This document shows, piece by piece, positions 40,437 through 49,424 of a stretch of 64,000 nt of DNA. This stretch comes from Aldehydirespirator sp965220345 (GTDB lineage Bacteria > Actinomycetota > Acidimicrobiia > Acidimicrobiales > Aldehydirespiratoraceae). The stretch lies in NCBI GenBank assembly GCA_965220345.1, contig OZ244822.1, forward strand, positions 1,674,001 to 1,738,000. Direction: 5' to 3'. The notes under the pieces were generated by a model. It was not told the origin of the DNA. It saw only the letters and a program-made list of their open reading frames with translations, and did no database searches. Position 1 is the stretch's first letter. Each line of letters starts with the position of its first letter. The position numbers were made by a program, and so were the translations under genes.

Positions 40437-42428
40437 TTGCGGCATCAGAACTTGCGTGAACATAGCTTGTGGCAGCAGCTTGAACCTCTGCTGCCGCAGG
40501 TGTCCAAGCCAGCTCGCTACATTGGCGGTGAGGGTGGCATGCAAACCCCGCGTCACGGATCAGACGTGGTGTCGTGGCTGCTCACCTATCCCGACACCTA
40601 CGAGATCGGCTTACCCAATCAGGGTTTGCAGATTCTCTACGAGATACTTAACGAACGCAACGACGCAGCGGCTGAGCGCGCCTACGCACCATGGACCGAT
40701 CTAGAAGCGCTGATGCGAACCTCTGGATTGCCGCTGTTTTCGGTGGACACTCACCGACCGGCACCCGGCTTTGATGTCGTCGCTTTCAACCTCTCGGCTG
40801 AGCTGACCTACACCAACGTTTTGAACTGCATTGATCTTGCTGGCGTAGCGATCCGTTCAGCCGAACGCAGCGACACCGATCCGTTGATAGGAGCTGGCGG
40901 ACATTGCACCTACAACCCAGAACCGCTTGCGGATTTCCTGGATTTTGTGGTGCTCGGCGACGGCGAAGAAGCCGTGGGTGATATCACTTCGGTGTTGCAC
41001 GACTGGAAGATGTCGAGTCGTGCTGGAGGGCGTTTGGGGGTTCTGCGAGAGCTGGCTTCGGTGACGGGAGTGTATGTGCCGTCAATGTATGAGGCCATCT
41101 ATCGACAAGACCGCCTGGTTGCGATTGAGCCGCGCTATCCCGACGTTCCGCCGGTCGTGGAGAAGCGCACAGTGGCTGATCTGGCCGACTGGCCTTATCC
41201 CAAGAGCCAGCTAGTGCCTCTCACAGAGGTGGTGCATGACCGCCTCAACGTTGAGGTGTTCCGCGGCTGCACTCGTGGCTGTCGTTTCTGTCAGGCGGGG
41301 ATGATCACTAGGCCAGTGCGTGAACGTCCCGCCGAGCAGGTTCGCACCATGGTCAGCGAAGGCCTGCGACGTAGCGGCTATGACGAGGTGGCGCTCACTT
41401 CGCTGAGCACTGCCGATTTCAGCGGTATCGAACAGGTCGTAGCCGACACAGTTAACAGCTCAGACAGCGGCGCGGATTGCGGCCAAGTGTCAGTGTCGTT
41501 GCCTAGCTTGCGTGTTGATGCTTTTACGGTGGGAGTAGCTGCGCAGATCCAGCGAGCCCGCCGCACCGGGCTCACCTTCGCGCCGGAAGCGGGAAGCTGG
41601 AGAATGCGTCAGGTGATCAACAAACTGATCACCAACGATGACCTGTATTCGGCTGTCGAGTCGGCTTACTCACAGGGTTGGCGCCGGATGAAGCTGTATT
41701 TCCTGACTGGGTTGCCCACCGAAACCGATCCCGACACTTTGGGTATTGCTGAACTGGCGCGCAACTGCGTGGAACTGGGACGACGGCATGTGCGTTCACC
41801 ATCAGTGACCGTGTCGGTGGGCGGGTTCGTGCCGAAGCCGTTCACTCCGTTCCAATGGTTTGGTCAAAACACTGTGGCCGAACTACGCCGCAAGATCGGA
41901 TTGCTGCGTGATGACTTGCGCCGTGCTAAGGGTGTGCAGCTCAAATGGCATGATCCGGCGGCCACTCTGGCTGAGGGTCTCGTCAGCCGCGGTGATCGCC
42001 GCCTCGGTGCAGTGATTGAACATGTCTGGCGCAACGGCGGCACCTTCCAGGAATGGTCTGAGCATTTCGACTTGGGGCGTTGGCAGGCCGCGGCCGAGGC
42101 TTGCGGTGTTGACATTGATAGCTACGTGCATCGTCATCGCAGCTCAGATGAAGTGCTGCCGTGGGATCATCTATCGGCTGGTCTTCACAAAGACTTCCTC
42201 TGGCAGGACTGGCGTGACGCTCTCAACGAGGTAGGTCTTGAGGACTGCCGCTGGACACCCTGCTATGACTGCGGTGCCTGCACCGGCTACGGCATTGAGC
42301 ATGTCGTAGCTTCGGCGGTTCCGCCAGCGGGAGGCAGCCAAGGCACCGGTATGGACCTTTCATCAGGTGGTGCGGTTCCAGTGCGCCTGTTGCAACGTCC
42401 TATGGCACCCGCATCCGCAGCGACATGA
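40437..42428 (+). CDS. B12-binding-domain radical SAM protein (TIGR03960 type)
   Basis: The 663-residue protein starts with a TTG. It has an N-terminal B12-binding-like region (SDVVSWLLTYPDTYEIGLPN, QILYEILN) and a radical-SAM core with the CxxxCxxC cluster motif in VFRGCTRGCRFCQAGMITRP (about residue 280). LTFAPEAGSWRMRQVINK and GGFVPKPFTPFQW are typical of the TIGR03960 family. The C-terminal part ends with a Cys-rich CYDCGACTGYG motif. It is always found with the DUF2344 protein that follows here with an ATGA overlap, and both precede RNase E/G and rplU-rpmA. The family's reaction is not established, so I give no gene symbol. Confidence 0.9.
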   Translation: MRHQNLREHSLWQQLEPLLPQVSKPARYIGGEGGMQTPRHGSDVVSWLLTYPDTYEIGLPNQGLQILYEILNERNDAAAERAYAPWTDLEALMRTSGLPLFSVDTHRPAPGFDVVAFNLSAELTYTNVLNCIDLAGVAIRSAERSDTDPLIGAGGHCTYNPEPLADFLDFVVLGDGEEAVGDITSVLHDWKMSSRAGGRLGVLRELASVTGVYVPSMYEAIYRQDRLVAIEPRYPDVPPVVEKRTVADLADWPYPKSQLVPLTEVVHDRLNVEVFRGCTRGCRFCQAGMITRPVRERPAEQVRTMVSEGLRRSGYDEVALTSLSTADFSGIEQVVADTVNSSDSGADCGQVSVSLPSLRVDAFTVGVAAQIQRARRTGLTFAPEAGSWRMRQVINKLITNDDLYSAVESAYSQGWRRMKLYFLTGLPTETDPDTLGIAELARNCVELGRRHVRSPSVTVSVGGFVPKPFTPFQWFGQNTVAELRRKIGLLRDDLRRAKGVQLKWHDPAATLAEGLVSRGDRRLGAVIEHVWRNGGTFQEWSEHFDLGRWQAAAEACGVDIDSYVHRHRSSDEVLPWDHLSAGLHKDFLWQDWRDALNEVGLEDCRWTPCYDCGACTGYGIEHVVASAVPPAGGSQGTGMDLSSGGAVPVRLLQRPMAPASAAT

Positions 42429-43204
42429 GCGGCACACGGCTAAGAGTGCGTTTCGCCAAGCACGGCAAGATTCGTTTCACGTCGCATCGTGATGTGGCCC
42501 GGATCTGGGAGCGGGCGCTGCGCCGAGCTGGGGTTTCTGTGACCTACTCGGCGGGTTTCAGCCCTAGACCGAAAATCTCGTTCGGGTTTGCTTTGCCGAC
42601 CGGGTTCTCTTCTGACGCAGAGTATCTCGATGTGGAAGTCGACCCAGAATGGTTATCGCGCCGCGGTTTCAGCCAACCCGACCTCCAGCTCGTCGAAGAG
42701 TTGAGCGCGTCGCTGCCTGCGGGAATGCAGGCATTAGCGGTTGCTGAGCTAGCTCCAGGTGAGCTGTCATTGCAACATGCTGTCACTAGCTGCACCTGGA
42801 GCATTGATGCTGCTTTGGCAGATGCTGGCGATGTTTCAGTTGTCGGCGCTGCTGGTGTCGTCACTGCTGGCGAGGTGGCCGAAGCGGTTTCGCAGGCTTT
42901 GTCCAGTGAAGAGCTACTGGTGCAACGCTGCCGCAAGGGTCGCCTCAGCACTGCCAACATCCGCCCGGCTGTGCATTCAGTTGAAGTGCAAGAAAATATC
43001 AATGACGGTGTGAGGCTTCGCGCTGATCTGGCCACTCAACCGCAAGCGGTGCGTGTTGAGGAGTTTCTGGCCAGCCTGCGCCCGCCGCTGCGGGTGCTGC
43101 GTGCCTGCCGTCTTCATCAATGGATTACAACCGACGCTTCGGGGTGCCGTGAACCGCTGACGGTTCCTGAGCTGTCGGTATCAGCTGCGGGAGCTGCGCT
43201 ATGA
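42425..43204 (+). CDS. DUF2344 / TIGR03936 family protein
   Basis: The 259-residue protein belongs to the DUF2344 family. It opens RLRVRFAKHGKIRFTSHRDV, followed by WERALRRAGVSVTYSAGFSPRPKISFGFALP, all hallmarks of the family. In many genomes it is fused to, or sits behind, the radical-SAM protein of TIGR03960 type. Here the two overlap by four bases, which points to a two-component enzyme acting on RNA or ribosomes, given the rng-rplU-rpmA neighbours. That role is an inference. The C-terminal half is Ala/Val-rich and less conserved. Confidence 0.9.
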   Translation: MSGTRLRVRFAKHGKIRFTSHRDVARIWERALRRAGVSVTYSAGFSPRPKISFGFALPTGFSSDAEYLDVEVDPEWLSRRGFSQPDLQLVEELSASLPAGMQALAVAELAPGELSLQHAVTSCTWSIDAALADAGDVSVVGAAGVVTAGEVAEAVSQALSSEELLVQRCRKGRLSTANIRPAVHSVEVQENINDGVRLRADLATQPQAVRVEEFLASLRPPLRVLRACRLHQWITTDASGCREPLTVPELSVSAAGAAL

Positions 43205-43234
43205 GCATCCCGCGCTTCTACTCGAAGGAACATA

Positions 43235-45154
43235 ATGGACTCAGAACCGCAGCCGTCGAGCGTTTCGCGCTCTGGCGGCAGCAGAACATCAAGTCGAGTG
43301 CGCCGAAACGCGCCCCGAACACAAAAATCCCAGCAGGCATCTGAAGCTCAGCAAGTCCAGGAAGCCCAACCTGCTGAGCAGCCGAAACGGCAACGCCCCA
43401 AGCGTCCTAAGCAAGCGGATCTGTCTGCATCGCTGCCTGCTGATCCGCAGAGCAATCGCAACTTGGGGACTCAAAGCACGGTTGGTCAAAGCACGGCTGG
43501 TTCGCCATCTCAAGGCTCGGCTCATCAGCAGCGTAAGCCTCGGATTGGCGACACGCGGCCCGCGCCGCCACGAGCAATAAGTCAGTCTCGAACTGAGCGT
43601 CAATCTCAGCCTCAACGTCAGCCTCAGCCTGAGCCTCAATCTGAGCCTAGACCCGCTGCTAATAGTGGTCGAGCGTCCACACCCAGATCTGGTTCTGTTG
43701 CTGAAGCAACGCCTGGAGGTCGCAGGCGTCGCCGACGGCGCGGTGGTCGTAGCCAAGGCTCAGGTGGTGTCAACAATACAGCGGTGGTGGAGGCCGTAAC
43801 CGTCGACGAACCCGTTGAGCTTGACGAAAAAAGCTTGCGCAGCCGCCGTGGCCGTACCCGCAAAGGTCAAGCCGTGGGCCGTTATTTGATGTGTGTTCAT
43901 GTGTCGGATCGCGCCACGCAGATAGCAGTGCTTGAGGGGCGTCGTTTGATTGAGTTCAGCGTGTCGCGTCCCGCTGATGACATCAGCCAGATTCACGGCA
44001 ACATTTATCTGGGACGGGTTCAAAGCGTGCTGCCCGGCATGGAAACCGCCTTCGTCGACATTGGCACTCCCAAAAACGCGGTGCTTTACCGCGGCGATGT
44101 CCATTACGACTCAGACGAGATCGAAACTGGTGCTAACGGCAGTCCGTCCCAGCCGCGTATTGAGGATCTCCTCAGTCCTAACCAGTCGATTTTGTGTCAG
44201 GTCACTAAGAATCCCATTGGTGAGAAAGGTGCCCGACTCACTCAGGAAGTGTCGCTGGCTGGACGTTTCGTGGTGTTGGTGCCCAACTCTTCAGGATTCG
44301 GGATATCCAAACGGCTCCCCGATTCCGAAAGCAGACGGCTGCGGTCGATACTCGACAAAGCCCGACCGGAAGGTCACGGAGTTATTGTGCGCACCGCAGC
44401 TGAGAAGGTCACAGCAGCCGAGATCAAGCGTGACATCGCTCGCCTTGTCGGTCAATGGAACGACATCACCAAGCTTGCAGCGGCCAGCACGGCCCCGGCT
44501 TTGCTCTACAGAGAGCCAGCGGCACCGCTGCGGCTAATCCGTGAGGAACTCAACTCTGACTATCGGGGTGTGATCATTGATGATCGCTCGCTGCACTCAG
44601 AGGTCGCGGGCTATGTGTCTTCGATTATCTCGCCTCTAGCTGACCGGGTGGAGTACTACGATGCCCAAAAGGAGAGGCTGCCGCTTTTTGAGCGCTACTA
44701 CGTCACCGAGCAACTCAAGAAGGCGCTTGAACCGAAGGTTTGGCTGCCTTCAGGCGGTTCTTTGATCATTGAGCACACTGAGGCGCTGACGGTTGTAGAT
44801 GTGAACACTGGCAAGAATGTGGGTAAATCCAGCCTTGAAGAGACGGTGCTGTCCAATAACCTAGAAGCTGCCGAGGAGTTAGCCCGCCAGTTGCGGTTGC
44901 GTGACATTGGTGGGATTATCGTTGTGGATTTTGTTGATATGGAGATCGCCGCCAACCGAGCGCAGGTGTCTAAGCGTTTTCGTGATGCCTTGGCGCGTGA
45001 CAAGACTCGCACTCAGGTGCTTGACATCAGCGGTCTCGGGTTGATGGAAATGACCCGCAAACGCAGCGGTCAAGGGCTACTTGAGTCATTGTCGGATCTT
45101 TGCAGCGACTGTTCAGGTCGCGGTTACCGGCTTATGGCTGAACTTATCGACTAG
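43235..45154 (+). CDS. rng: Ribonuclease E/G
   Basis: This is an endoribonuclease of the RNase E/G family (639 residues) that processes rRNA and decays mRNA. The first 210 residues are a disordered, Gln/Arg/Pro/Ser-rich extension ending in a basic patch (RRRRRRGGRSQGSGG), as often found in actinobacterial RNase E. The catalytic half has an S1 domain (GNIYLGRVQSVLPGMETAFV), the 5'-sensor region, and the DNase-I-like site with LTVVDVNTGKNVGKSS and IVVDFVDMEI. It ends with the zinc-link type LCSDCSGRGY. AAGGA seven bases ahead of ATG supports the start. The symbol could equally be rne. Confidence 0.93.
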   Translation: MDSEPQPSSVSRSGGSRTSSRVRRNAPRTQKSQQASEAQQVQEAQPAEQPKRQRPKRPKQADLSASLPADPQSNRNLGTQSTVGQSTAGSPSQGSAHQQRKPRIGDTRPAPPRAISQSRTERQSQPQRQPQPEPQSEPRPAANSGRASTPRSGSVAEATPGGRRRRRRRGGRSQGSGGVNNTAVVEAVTVDEPVELDEKSLRSRRGRTRKGQAVGRYLMCVHVSDRATQIAVLEGRRLIEFSVSRPADDISQIHGNIYLGRVQSVLPGMETAFVDIGTPKNAVLYRGDVHYDSDEIETGANGSPSQPRIEDLLSPNQSILCQVTKNPIGEKGARLTQEVSLAGRFVVLVPNSSGFGISKRLPDSESRRLRSILDKARPEGHGVIVRTAAEKVTAAEIKRDIARLVGQWNDITKLAAASTAPALLYREPAAPLRLIREELNSDYRGVIIDDRSLHSEVAGYVSSIISPLADRVEYYDAQKERLPLFERYYVTEQLKKALEPKVWLPSGGSLIIEHTEALTVVDVNTGKNVGKSSLEETVLSNNLEAAEELARQLRLRDIGGIIVVDFVDMEIAANRAQVSKRFRDALARDKTRTQVLDISGLGLMEMTRKRSGQGLLESLSDLCSDCSGRGYRLMAELID

Positions 45155-45174
45155 CCCGCTAGCCTGCACTTGCT

Positions 45175-45483
45175 ATGTATGCAGTTGTTGAGACCGGCGG
45201 GAAGCAATACCGCGTGGAGCAGGGTTCCACTATTGATGTGGAGCGTGTCGGTGAGCCCGGCTCTGAGGTGTCGCTGCGCCCAGTGATGCTGGTTGACGAA
45301 GGATCTGTTCTGGTCACGCCAGCGGATTTGGCTGGTGCCAGCGTCACTGCCGTTGTGCGCGACGAGCATCGCGGCCCCAAGATTCGTGGCTTCACATACA
45401 AGTCCAAAAGCAACCAGCGACGACGCTGGGGTCATCGCCAGACGCTGGCAACCCTTGAGATCACCGACATCAAAAAGGCTTGA
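45175..45483 (+). CDS. rplU: 50S ribosomal protein L21
   Basis: L21 is a 102-residue large-subunit protein. It begins MYAVVETGGKQYRVEQGSTI, and the signature KSKSNQRRRWGHRQTLATLE is at the C-terminal end, as in all bacterial L21. It follows RNase E/G by 20 bases and precedes rpmA by 29, the universal rplU-rpmA-obgE order. Confidence 0.98.
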   Translation: MYAVVETGGKQYRVEQGSTIDVERVGEPGSEVSLRPVMLVDEGSVLVTPADLAGASVTAVVRDEHRGPKIRGFTYKSKSNQRRRWGHRQTLATLEITDIKKA

Positions 45484-45512
45484 AGGCCTGTCAACAAGAA
45501 AGCAGATTAGTT

Positions 45513-45776
45513 ATGTCCAAAACCAAAGGCGGTGGTTCCACTCGTAACGGTCGTGACTCCAATGCGCAGCGTCTCGGTGTCAAAGTTTTCGACGGTGGAA
45601 GAGTGCTTTCAGGAGCGATCATTGTGCGTCAACGGGGTACCAAGATTCATCCCGGTACTAATGTCGGACGTGGCGGCGATGACACGCTTTTTGCTAAAGC
45701 CGACGGGGTAGTGCGTTTCGGGGCGAGGCACGGCCGCAAGCTGGTATCCGTCGTGCCTCAAAGCTCGAGCGAATAA
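45513..45776 (+). CDS. rpmA: 50S ribosomal protein L27
   Basis: L27 sits near the peptidyl-transferase centre. The 87-residue protein starts at the ATG at 45513 (MSKTKGGGSTRNGRDSNAQR); 11 open codons upstream are not part of the family. It has the signature QRGTKIHPGTNVGRGGDDTL. The N-terminus is not of the long, protease-cleaved Firmicutes type. About 160 bases without a gene or clear hairpin separate it from obgE. Confidence 0.98.
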   Translation: MSKTKGGGSTRNGRDSNAQRLGVKVFDGGRVLSGAIIVRQRGTKIHPGTNVGRGGDDTLFAKADGVVRFGARHGRKLVSVVPQSSSE

Positions 45777-45935
45777 GTAAGCCAAGATATTCAATACCCC
45801 CCTCCATAAACGGCGAGATCTCAGAGCGCGAGCGTGGCTAGAGCGGCTAGCGCCTCCCTTAAGCGCAGCCCAATAAAGCGCTTAGATGCTTTCTGGGTGG
45901 CTCGTGAGTGCAGGAAGTGTTTTAGCATCTAGGGC

Positions 45936-47333
45936 GTGTCTGGGTTCGTCGACGAGTGCAATCTGCATGTGACTGCCGGTGACGGTGGTGCTGGGTGTGT
46001 GGCTTTCCGCCGTGAAGCTCATGTGTCTCGTGGCGGGCCGTCCGGCGGCGACGGCGGCCGCGGTGGAGACGTTTGGCTGGTAGCGGACCGTAACGTTGCT
46101 TCGCTTCTAGCTTTCCGTGATCATCCTCATCGTCGGGCTAGCAACGGCAAACACGGCTCGGGAAACAAACGTCACGGTGCCCGCGGTGACGACACTGAGG
46201 TGCCGGTGCCGGTAGGCACTGTCGTGCTTGACCATGACGATCAGTCACAGCTGGCCGATCTTTCGTTTCATGGTGAACGCTGGTTGGCGGCATCTGCTGG
46301 TGGCGGTGGCCGTGGCAACGCCCGCTTTTTGTCTAACCGTCGTCGCGCCCCGGCTTTCGCTGAGCAGGGTGAGTTCGGTGAGCAGCGTTGGCTGCGTCTT
46401 GAGCTGAAGTTGCTGGCTGATGTGGCCATTGTCGGCTTTCCTAATGTTGGCAAGTCCACGTTCATTAGCAGAGTGTCGGCGGCCAAGCCCAAGATCGCCG
46501 ATTATCCTTTCACGACCCTTGAGCCGAATCTGGGTGTATGCCGTCTTGAGGATTCATTTGATGATGTTTTTGAGATGGTGCTGGCTGACATTCCTGGACT
46601 GATCGAAGGTGCTGGTGAGGGCCGCGGCTTGGGGCATCGTTTCTTGAGGCATGTGGAACGGGCTCGTGTGCTGCTAGTGCTAGTTGACCTGTGTGAGCTA
46701 GCCGAAAGGTCGCCTGCCGAGCAGTTGTCTGTGCTTCTTTCGGAGTTAGGCAGTTACCGGCCTGAGCTGCTGACGCGGCCACGGCTGGTGGTAGGCAGCC
46801 GCGCTGACACCGCTCTGGGAACTACGGCACCCGAAGAGCCGACTGGTTCTCTCAATAGCGGGAGTCGTTTTGGGCGTATGTCTTCGGTCACTGGTGAGGG
46901 TGTGGCGCAGGTTCTGGGTGAGCTGCGCAAGCTGGTGACACAGTCGCGTGCTGCAGATGAGGTTGTTGTTGAGGTTCCAGTGGTGCATCGGCCTTTGCCG
47001 CCTGCTCAGGAGGTGACTGTTCATCGTCTTGACGGGCGGCTCTGGCAGGTAGACGGACGAGCGGCACGCCGTGCCGTGGCTTTGAGTGATCTAACTGATG
47101 CTGGCGCGATTGCCTATGTGCAGGAACGGCTGCGCAGCCTGGGAGTAGAGAAGGCTCTGGCGCGAGCGGGTGCGCTCTACGGTGATGATGTGCGGATAGG
47201 CGATTTCAGTTTCACGTATCTCGCTGATACTGACACCATAAGTGATCATGACATAAGTGATCATGGCATAAGCGATCTCAGTGCCGTGGATGATCTTGAT
47301 GGCGTAAACGATGTAAACAGCAGGCCTAAGTGA
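45936..47333 (+). CDS. obgE: GTPase ObgE
   Basis: Obg is an essential GTPase of ribosome assembly and stress response. The protein has 465 residues and a GTG start. The Gly-rich Obg domain (residues 1 to about 160, VTAGDGGAGCVAFRREAHVS, GPSGGDGGRGGDVW) precedes the G domain with G1 GFPNVGKST, switch I TTLEPNLG, G3 ADIPGLIEGA and SRAD. A C-terminal OCT domain (around 350-420) follows. The last 35 residues are a repeat-encoded acidic tail (three 15-bp units giving ISDHD, ISDHG, ISDLS). Confidence 0.95.
   Translation: MSGFVDECNLHVTAGDGGAGCVAFRREAHVSRGGPSGGDGGRGGDVWLVADRNVASLLAFRDHPHRRASNGKHGSGNKRHGARGDDTEVPVPVGTVVLDHDDQSQLADLSFHGERWLAASAGGGGRGNARFLSNRRRAPAFAEQGEFGEQRWLRLELKLLADVAIVGFPNVGKSTFISRVSAAKPKIADYPFTTLEPNLGVCRLEDSFDDVFEMVLADIPGLIEGAGEGRGLGHRFLRHVERARVLLVLVDLCELAERSPAEQLSVLLSELGSYRPELLTRPRLVVGSRADTALGTTAPEEPTGSLNSGSRFGRMSSVTGEGVAQVLGELRKLVTQSRAADEVVVEVPVVHRPLPPAQEVTVHRLDGRLWQVDGRAARRAVALSDLTDAGAIAYVQERLRSLGVEKALARAGALYGDDVRIGDFSFTYLADTDTISDHDISDHGISDLSAVDDLDGVNDVNSRPK
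47236..47280 (+). repeat. Three 15-bp tandem repeats in the obgE C-terminal tail
   Basis: Units CCATAAGTGATCATG (47236-47250), ACATAAGTGATCATG (47251-47265) and GCATAAGCGATCTCA (47266-47280) are in frame and encode the repeated ISDH tail of ObgE. The unit length, a multiple of three, means copy-number change would keep the frame. Confidence 0.85.
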
Positions 47334-47419
47334 CAGATATGCCTGATGTCTGTCACGATTGAGGCCCACAATGTCTGCCATGCTTGATGTCTGCCATGAT
47401 TTATGACCCGAAATGATTG

Positions 47420-48580
47420 ATGAGCCCAATGTCTGAAGCGAGCCCTCCTGTGGTTGGCCGAGCAGATCGGCTAGGCAGAGAGCACACGATTGTCGCCAAG
47501 ATCGGCACGTCGTCGATCACCAACGAGGCTGGCATCATTGATCGGGCTGCGCTCGAGAAGTTTTGCGCCGAGGTGACCGCTCTACGCCAGGAAGGCAACC
47601 GGGTGCTGGTGGTCACCAGCGGCGCTATCGCAGCGGGACTGCCAGAACTGGGTTTGGGAGGCGAGCGGCGACCATCCAATATCAGGACTTTGCAGGCGGT
47701 CGCCACTGTTGGTCAAAGCGCTTTGATGGGCATCTATCGAGAAGTTTTCGCACGGCTTGGTGTGGTGGCCGGTCAGGTGCTTTTGGTGCCTCTGGATTTC
47801 GTGATCCGCAGCCAATACGTGCATGCTGGCGACACTTTGCGCAAGCTGCTTGATCTGGGTGTGGTACCGATAGTCAATGAGAACGACGCGGTCGCTGACG
47901 ACGAAATCCGCTGGGGTGACAATGACCGCATTGCTGCACTTGTAGCGAATTTGGTGCAGGCTGATCTGCTGGTGTTGTTGACCGACACTGCTGGTGTGCT
48001 GAGTGATGATCCTCGACGCAACGCTGAAGCTTCGTTGATCGAGGAGATCGTTGAGTTTGATCAACTGCTTATTAGTCAAGTGGGTGGTGCGGGAACCCGG
48101 CGTGGTAGCGGTGGTATGGCTTCGAAGCTCACTGCGGCTCGGGTGGCATCGTTGTCGGGTGTGCCCACCGTGATTGCTGACGCTCGACGACCTGATGTGC
48201 TGGCTGATGCTGTGGCTGGTGTGGCAGGTGTCGGCACTTTGGTGCGTGCTTCTTCTGTGCGGCTGCCAGCGCGCAAACTGTGGATCGGTTTCGCGGTGGG
48301 TTCTCAGGGCAGGATCGTGGTGGACTCTGGTGCTCGGACTGCGCTTGAGAGCGGTAAGTCTCTGCTGGCTATCGGGGTTAGATCAGTTGACGGCGATTTC
48401 GATGCAGGGTCACCTGTAGAAGTGCAAGACCCTGATGGCGCAGTTTTCGCCAAGGGCTTAGCCCGTCACAGCGGCGACGATTTGCGTAGCGCTGTAGGTC
48501 GCCGCCGTGAGGAACTGCCTCCTGGAGCGCCGCATGTGGTGATACACGCCAACGATTTGGTGGTGTTGCCCCCCGCTTGA
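47420..48580 (+). CDS. proB: Glutamate 5-kinase
   Basis: ProB phosphorylates glutamate in the first step of proline synthesis. I start at ATG 47420 (386 residues); a TTG at 47417 and an ATG at 47429 are also possible. The amino-acid-kinase domain shows VAKIGTSSITNEAG, VVTSGAIAAGLPELG, VPIVNENDAVADDEIRWGDN and GTRRGSGGMASKLTAARVA. A PUA domain covers about residues 285-385, as in E. coli ProB. ProA, which usually follows, is here 9 kb away (57649), so an insertion or rearrangement has split the pair. Confidence 0.96.
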   Translation: MSPMSEASPPVVGRADRLGREHTIVAKIGTSSITNEAGIIDRAALEKFCAEVTALRQEGNRVLVVTSGAIAAGLPELGLGGERRPSNIRTLQAVATVGQSALMGIYREVFARLGVVAGQVLLVPLDFVIRSQYVHAGDTLRKLLDLGVVPIVNENDAVADDEIRWGDNDRIAALVANLVQADLLVLLTDTAGVLSDDPRRNAEASLIEEIVEFDQLLISQVGGAGTRRGSGGMASKLTAARVASLSGVPTVIADARRPDVLADAVAGVAGVGTLVRASSVRLPARKLWIGFAVGSQGRIVVDSGARTALESGKSLLAIGVRSVDGDFDAGSPVEVQDPDGAVFAKGLARHSGDDLRSAVGRRREELPPGAPHVVIHANDLVVLPPA

Positions 48581-48593
48581 CATCAGCAACCCT

Positions 48594-48617
48594 CGCGCTG
48601 GTACTGATTACAGCGCG
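48594..48617. terminator. 7-bp hairpin between convergent proB and pspA
   Basis: CGCGCTG (48594-48600) pairs perfectly with CAGCGCG (48611-48617) around a 10-nt loop, midway between the stops of proB (+) and pspA (-). It is short and lacks a T-run, so its role as a bidirectional terminator is plausible but weak. Confidence 0.45.
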
Positions 48618-48622
48618 TAGAC

Positions 48623-49414
48623 CTAGTTGGTGGGTTGGTTGGGGATTTCTTTAGCTGTCGGTGCTGACGGTGCGGATGAGGCAGAGGAGGCTTCGATGCC
48701 TAGCTGCTCGCGTAGTTGGCTGAGGCGTGCTTTGGCTTCCTGGTTGCGGGCAGCAGCCTCAATCTCAAGCATCCGCCCTTCGCTGCTGTCTTGTTCGACT
48801 AGTTCGGAAGCGCCTTTGGCTTTGGCGTAGCGGGCTTCGATCTTCTCACGGACTTCTGCAAGCGTCGGCACATCCTCACCCACAGCCTCTGACAGAGTGC
48901 TCATTGCTTCGTTCATCTGCTCTTGCATCCGAGCTTGATCTAGTTGACCTAGAAGCTTCTGTCGTTCGCTCAGCTTCTCTTGCAAGCTCAAAGAGTTTTG
49001 CGACACCGCTGCTTTGGCCTGGTCAGCAGCCTCCGAAGTTTGGAACAGCAGAGTCTTAAGTCCCTCTATCTCGTCTTCTAGGCTGATCAGGCGACCGGCG
49101 AGCTGCTCAGCTGCGCTGGTGTAGGAGTCTGCTTTGGCTGTGTCGCCTGCGGCGCTGGCTTCTTCGGCCATCATGATCGCTTGGCGAGCGTTTCGGTTGA
49201 CTCTTTCTAGTTCCGATAGGGCTCGGTTGAGGCGAATCTCGGTCTGCTTGTGGTTGGCGATCACGTTGGCGGCTTGATCCTTGAGACGGCGATGCTGCTC
49301 ACGCGCCTCATCGATGGCCTGCTCTAACTGAACCTTGGGATCAGCAGTTTCTTCGAATCGGCCCGCTAAGCGAGCTGTCAAGTACTTCCAACGACGCTTA
49401 AGGACTTTCCACAC
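48623..49414 (-). CDS. pspA: PspA/IM30 (Vipp1) family membrane-stress protein
   Basis: PspA/Vipp1 proteins are ESCRT-III-like coiled-coil proteins that bind and protect the inner membrane. The reading frame extends upstream over murJ, but I start at the GTG at 49414, where the conserved sequence begins (WKVLKRRWKYLTARLAGRFE), giving 263 residues. The rest is almost wholly alpha-helical coiled coil (heptad-rich, about 20-240): DPKVQLEQAIDEAREQHRRL, ARQAIMMAEEASAAGD and DQARMQEQMNEAMSTLSEAV are family hallmarks. A short Ser/Ala/Pro tail ends it. It lies ten bases behind murJ, suggesting joint expression of a membrane-stress protein and the lipid II flippase. Confidence 0.9.
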   Translation of the reverse strand: MWKVLKRRWKYLTARLAGRFEETADPKVQLEQAIDEAREQHRRLKDQAANVIANHKQTEIRLNRALSELERVNRNARQAIMMAEEASAAGDTAKADSYTSAAEQLAGRLISLEDEIEGLKTLLFQTSEAADQAKAAVSQNSLSLQEKLSERQKLLGQLDQARMQEQMNEAMSTLSEAVGEDVPTLAEVREKIEARYAKAKGASELVEQDSSEGRMLEIEAAARNQEAKARLSQLREQLGIEASSASSAPSAPTAKEIPNQPTN

Positions 49415-49424
49415 GGTTGTGACT

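Noticed and set aside
45777..45935. Possible RNA gene or riboswitch between rpmA and obgE
   Set aside because: No stable hairpin series or known motif could be drawn; left as plain intergenic DNA.
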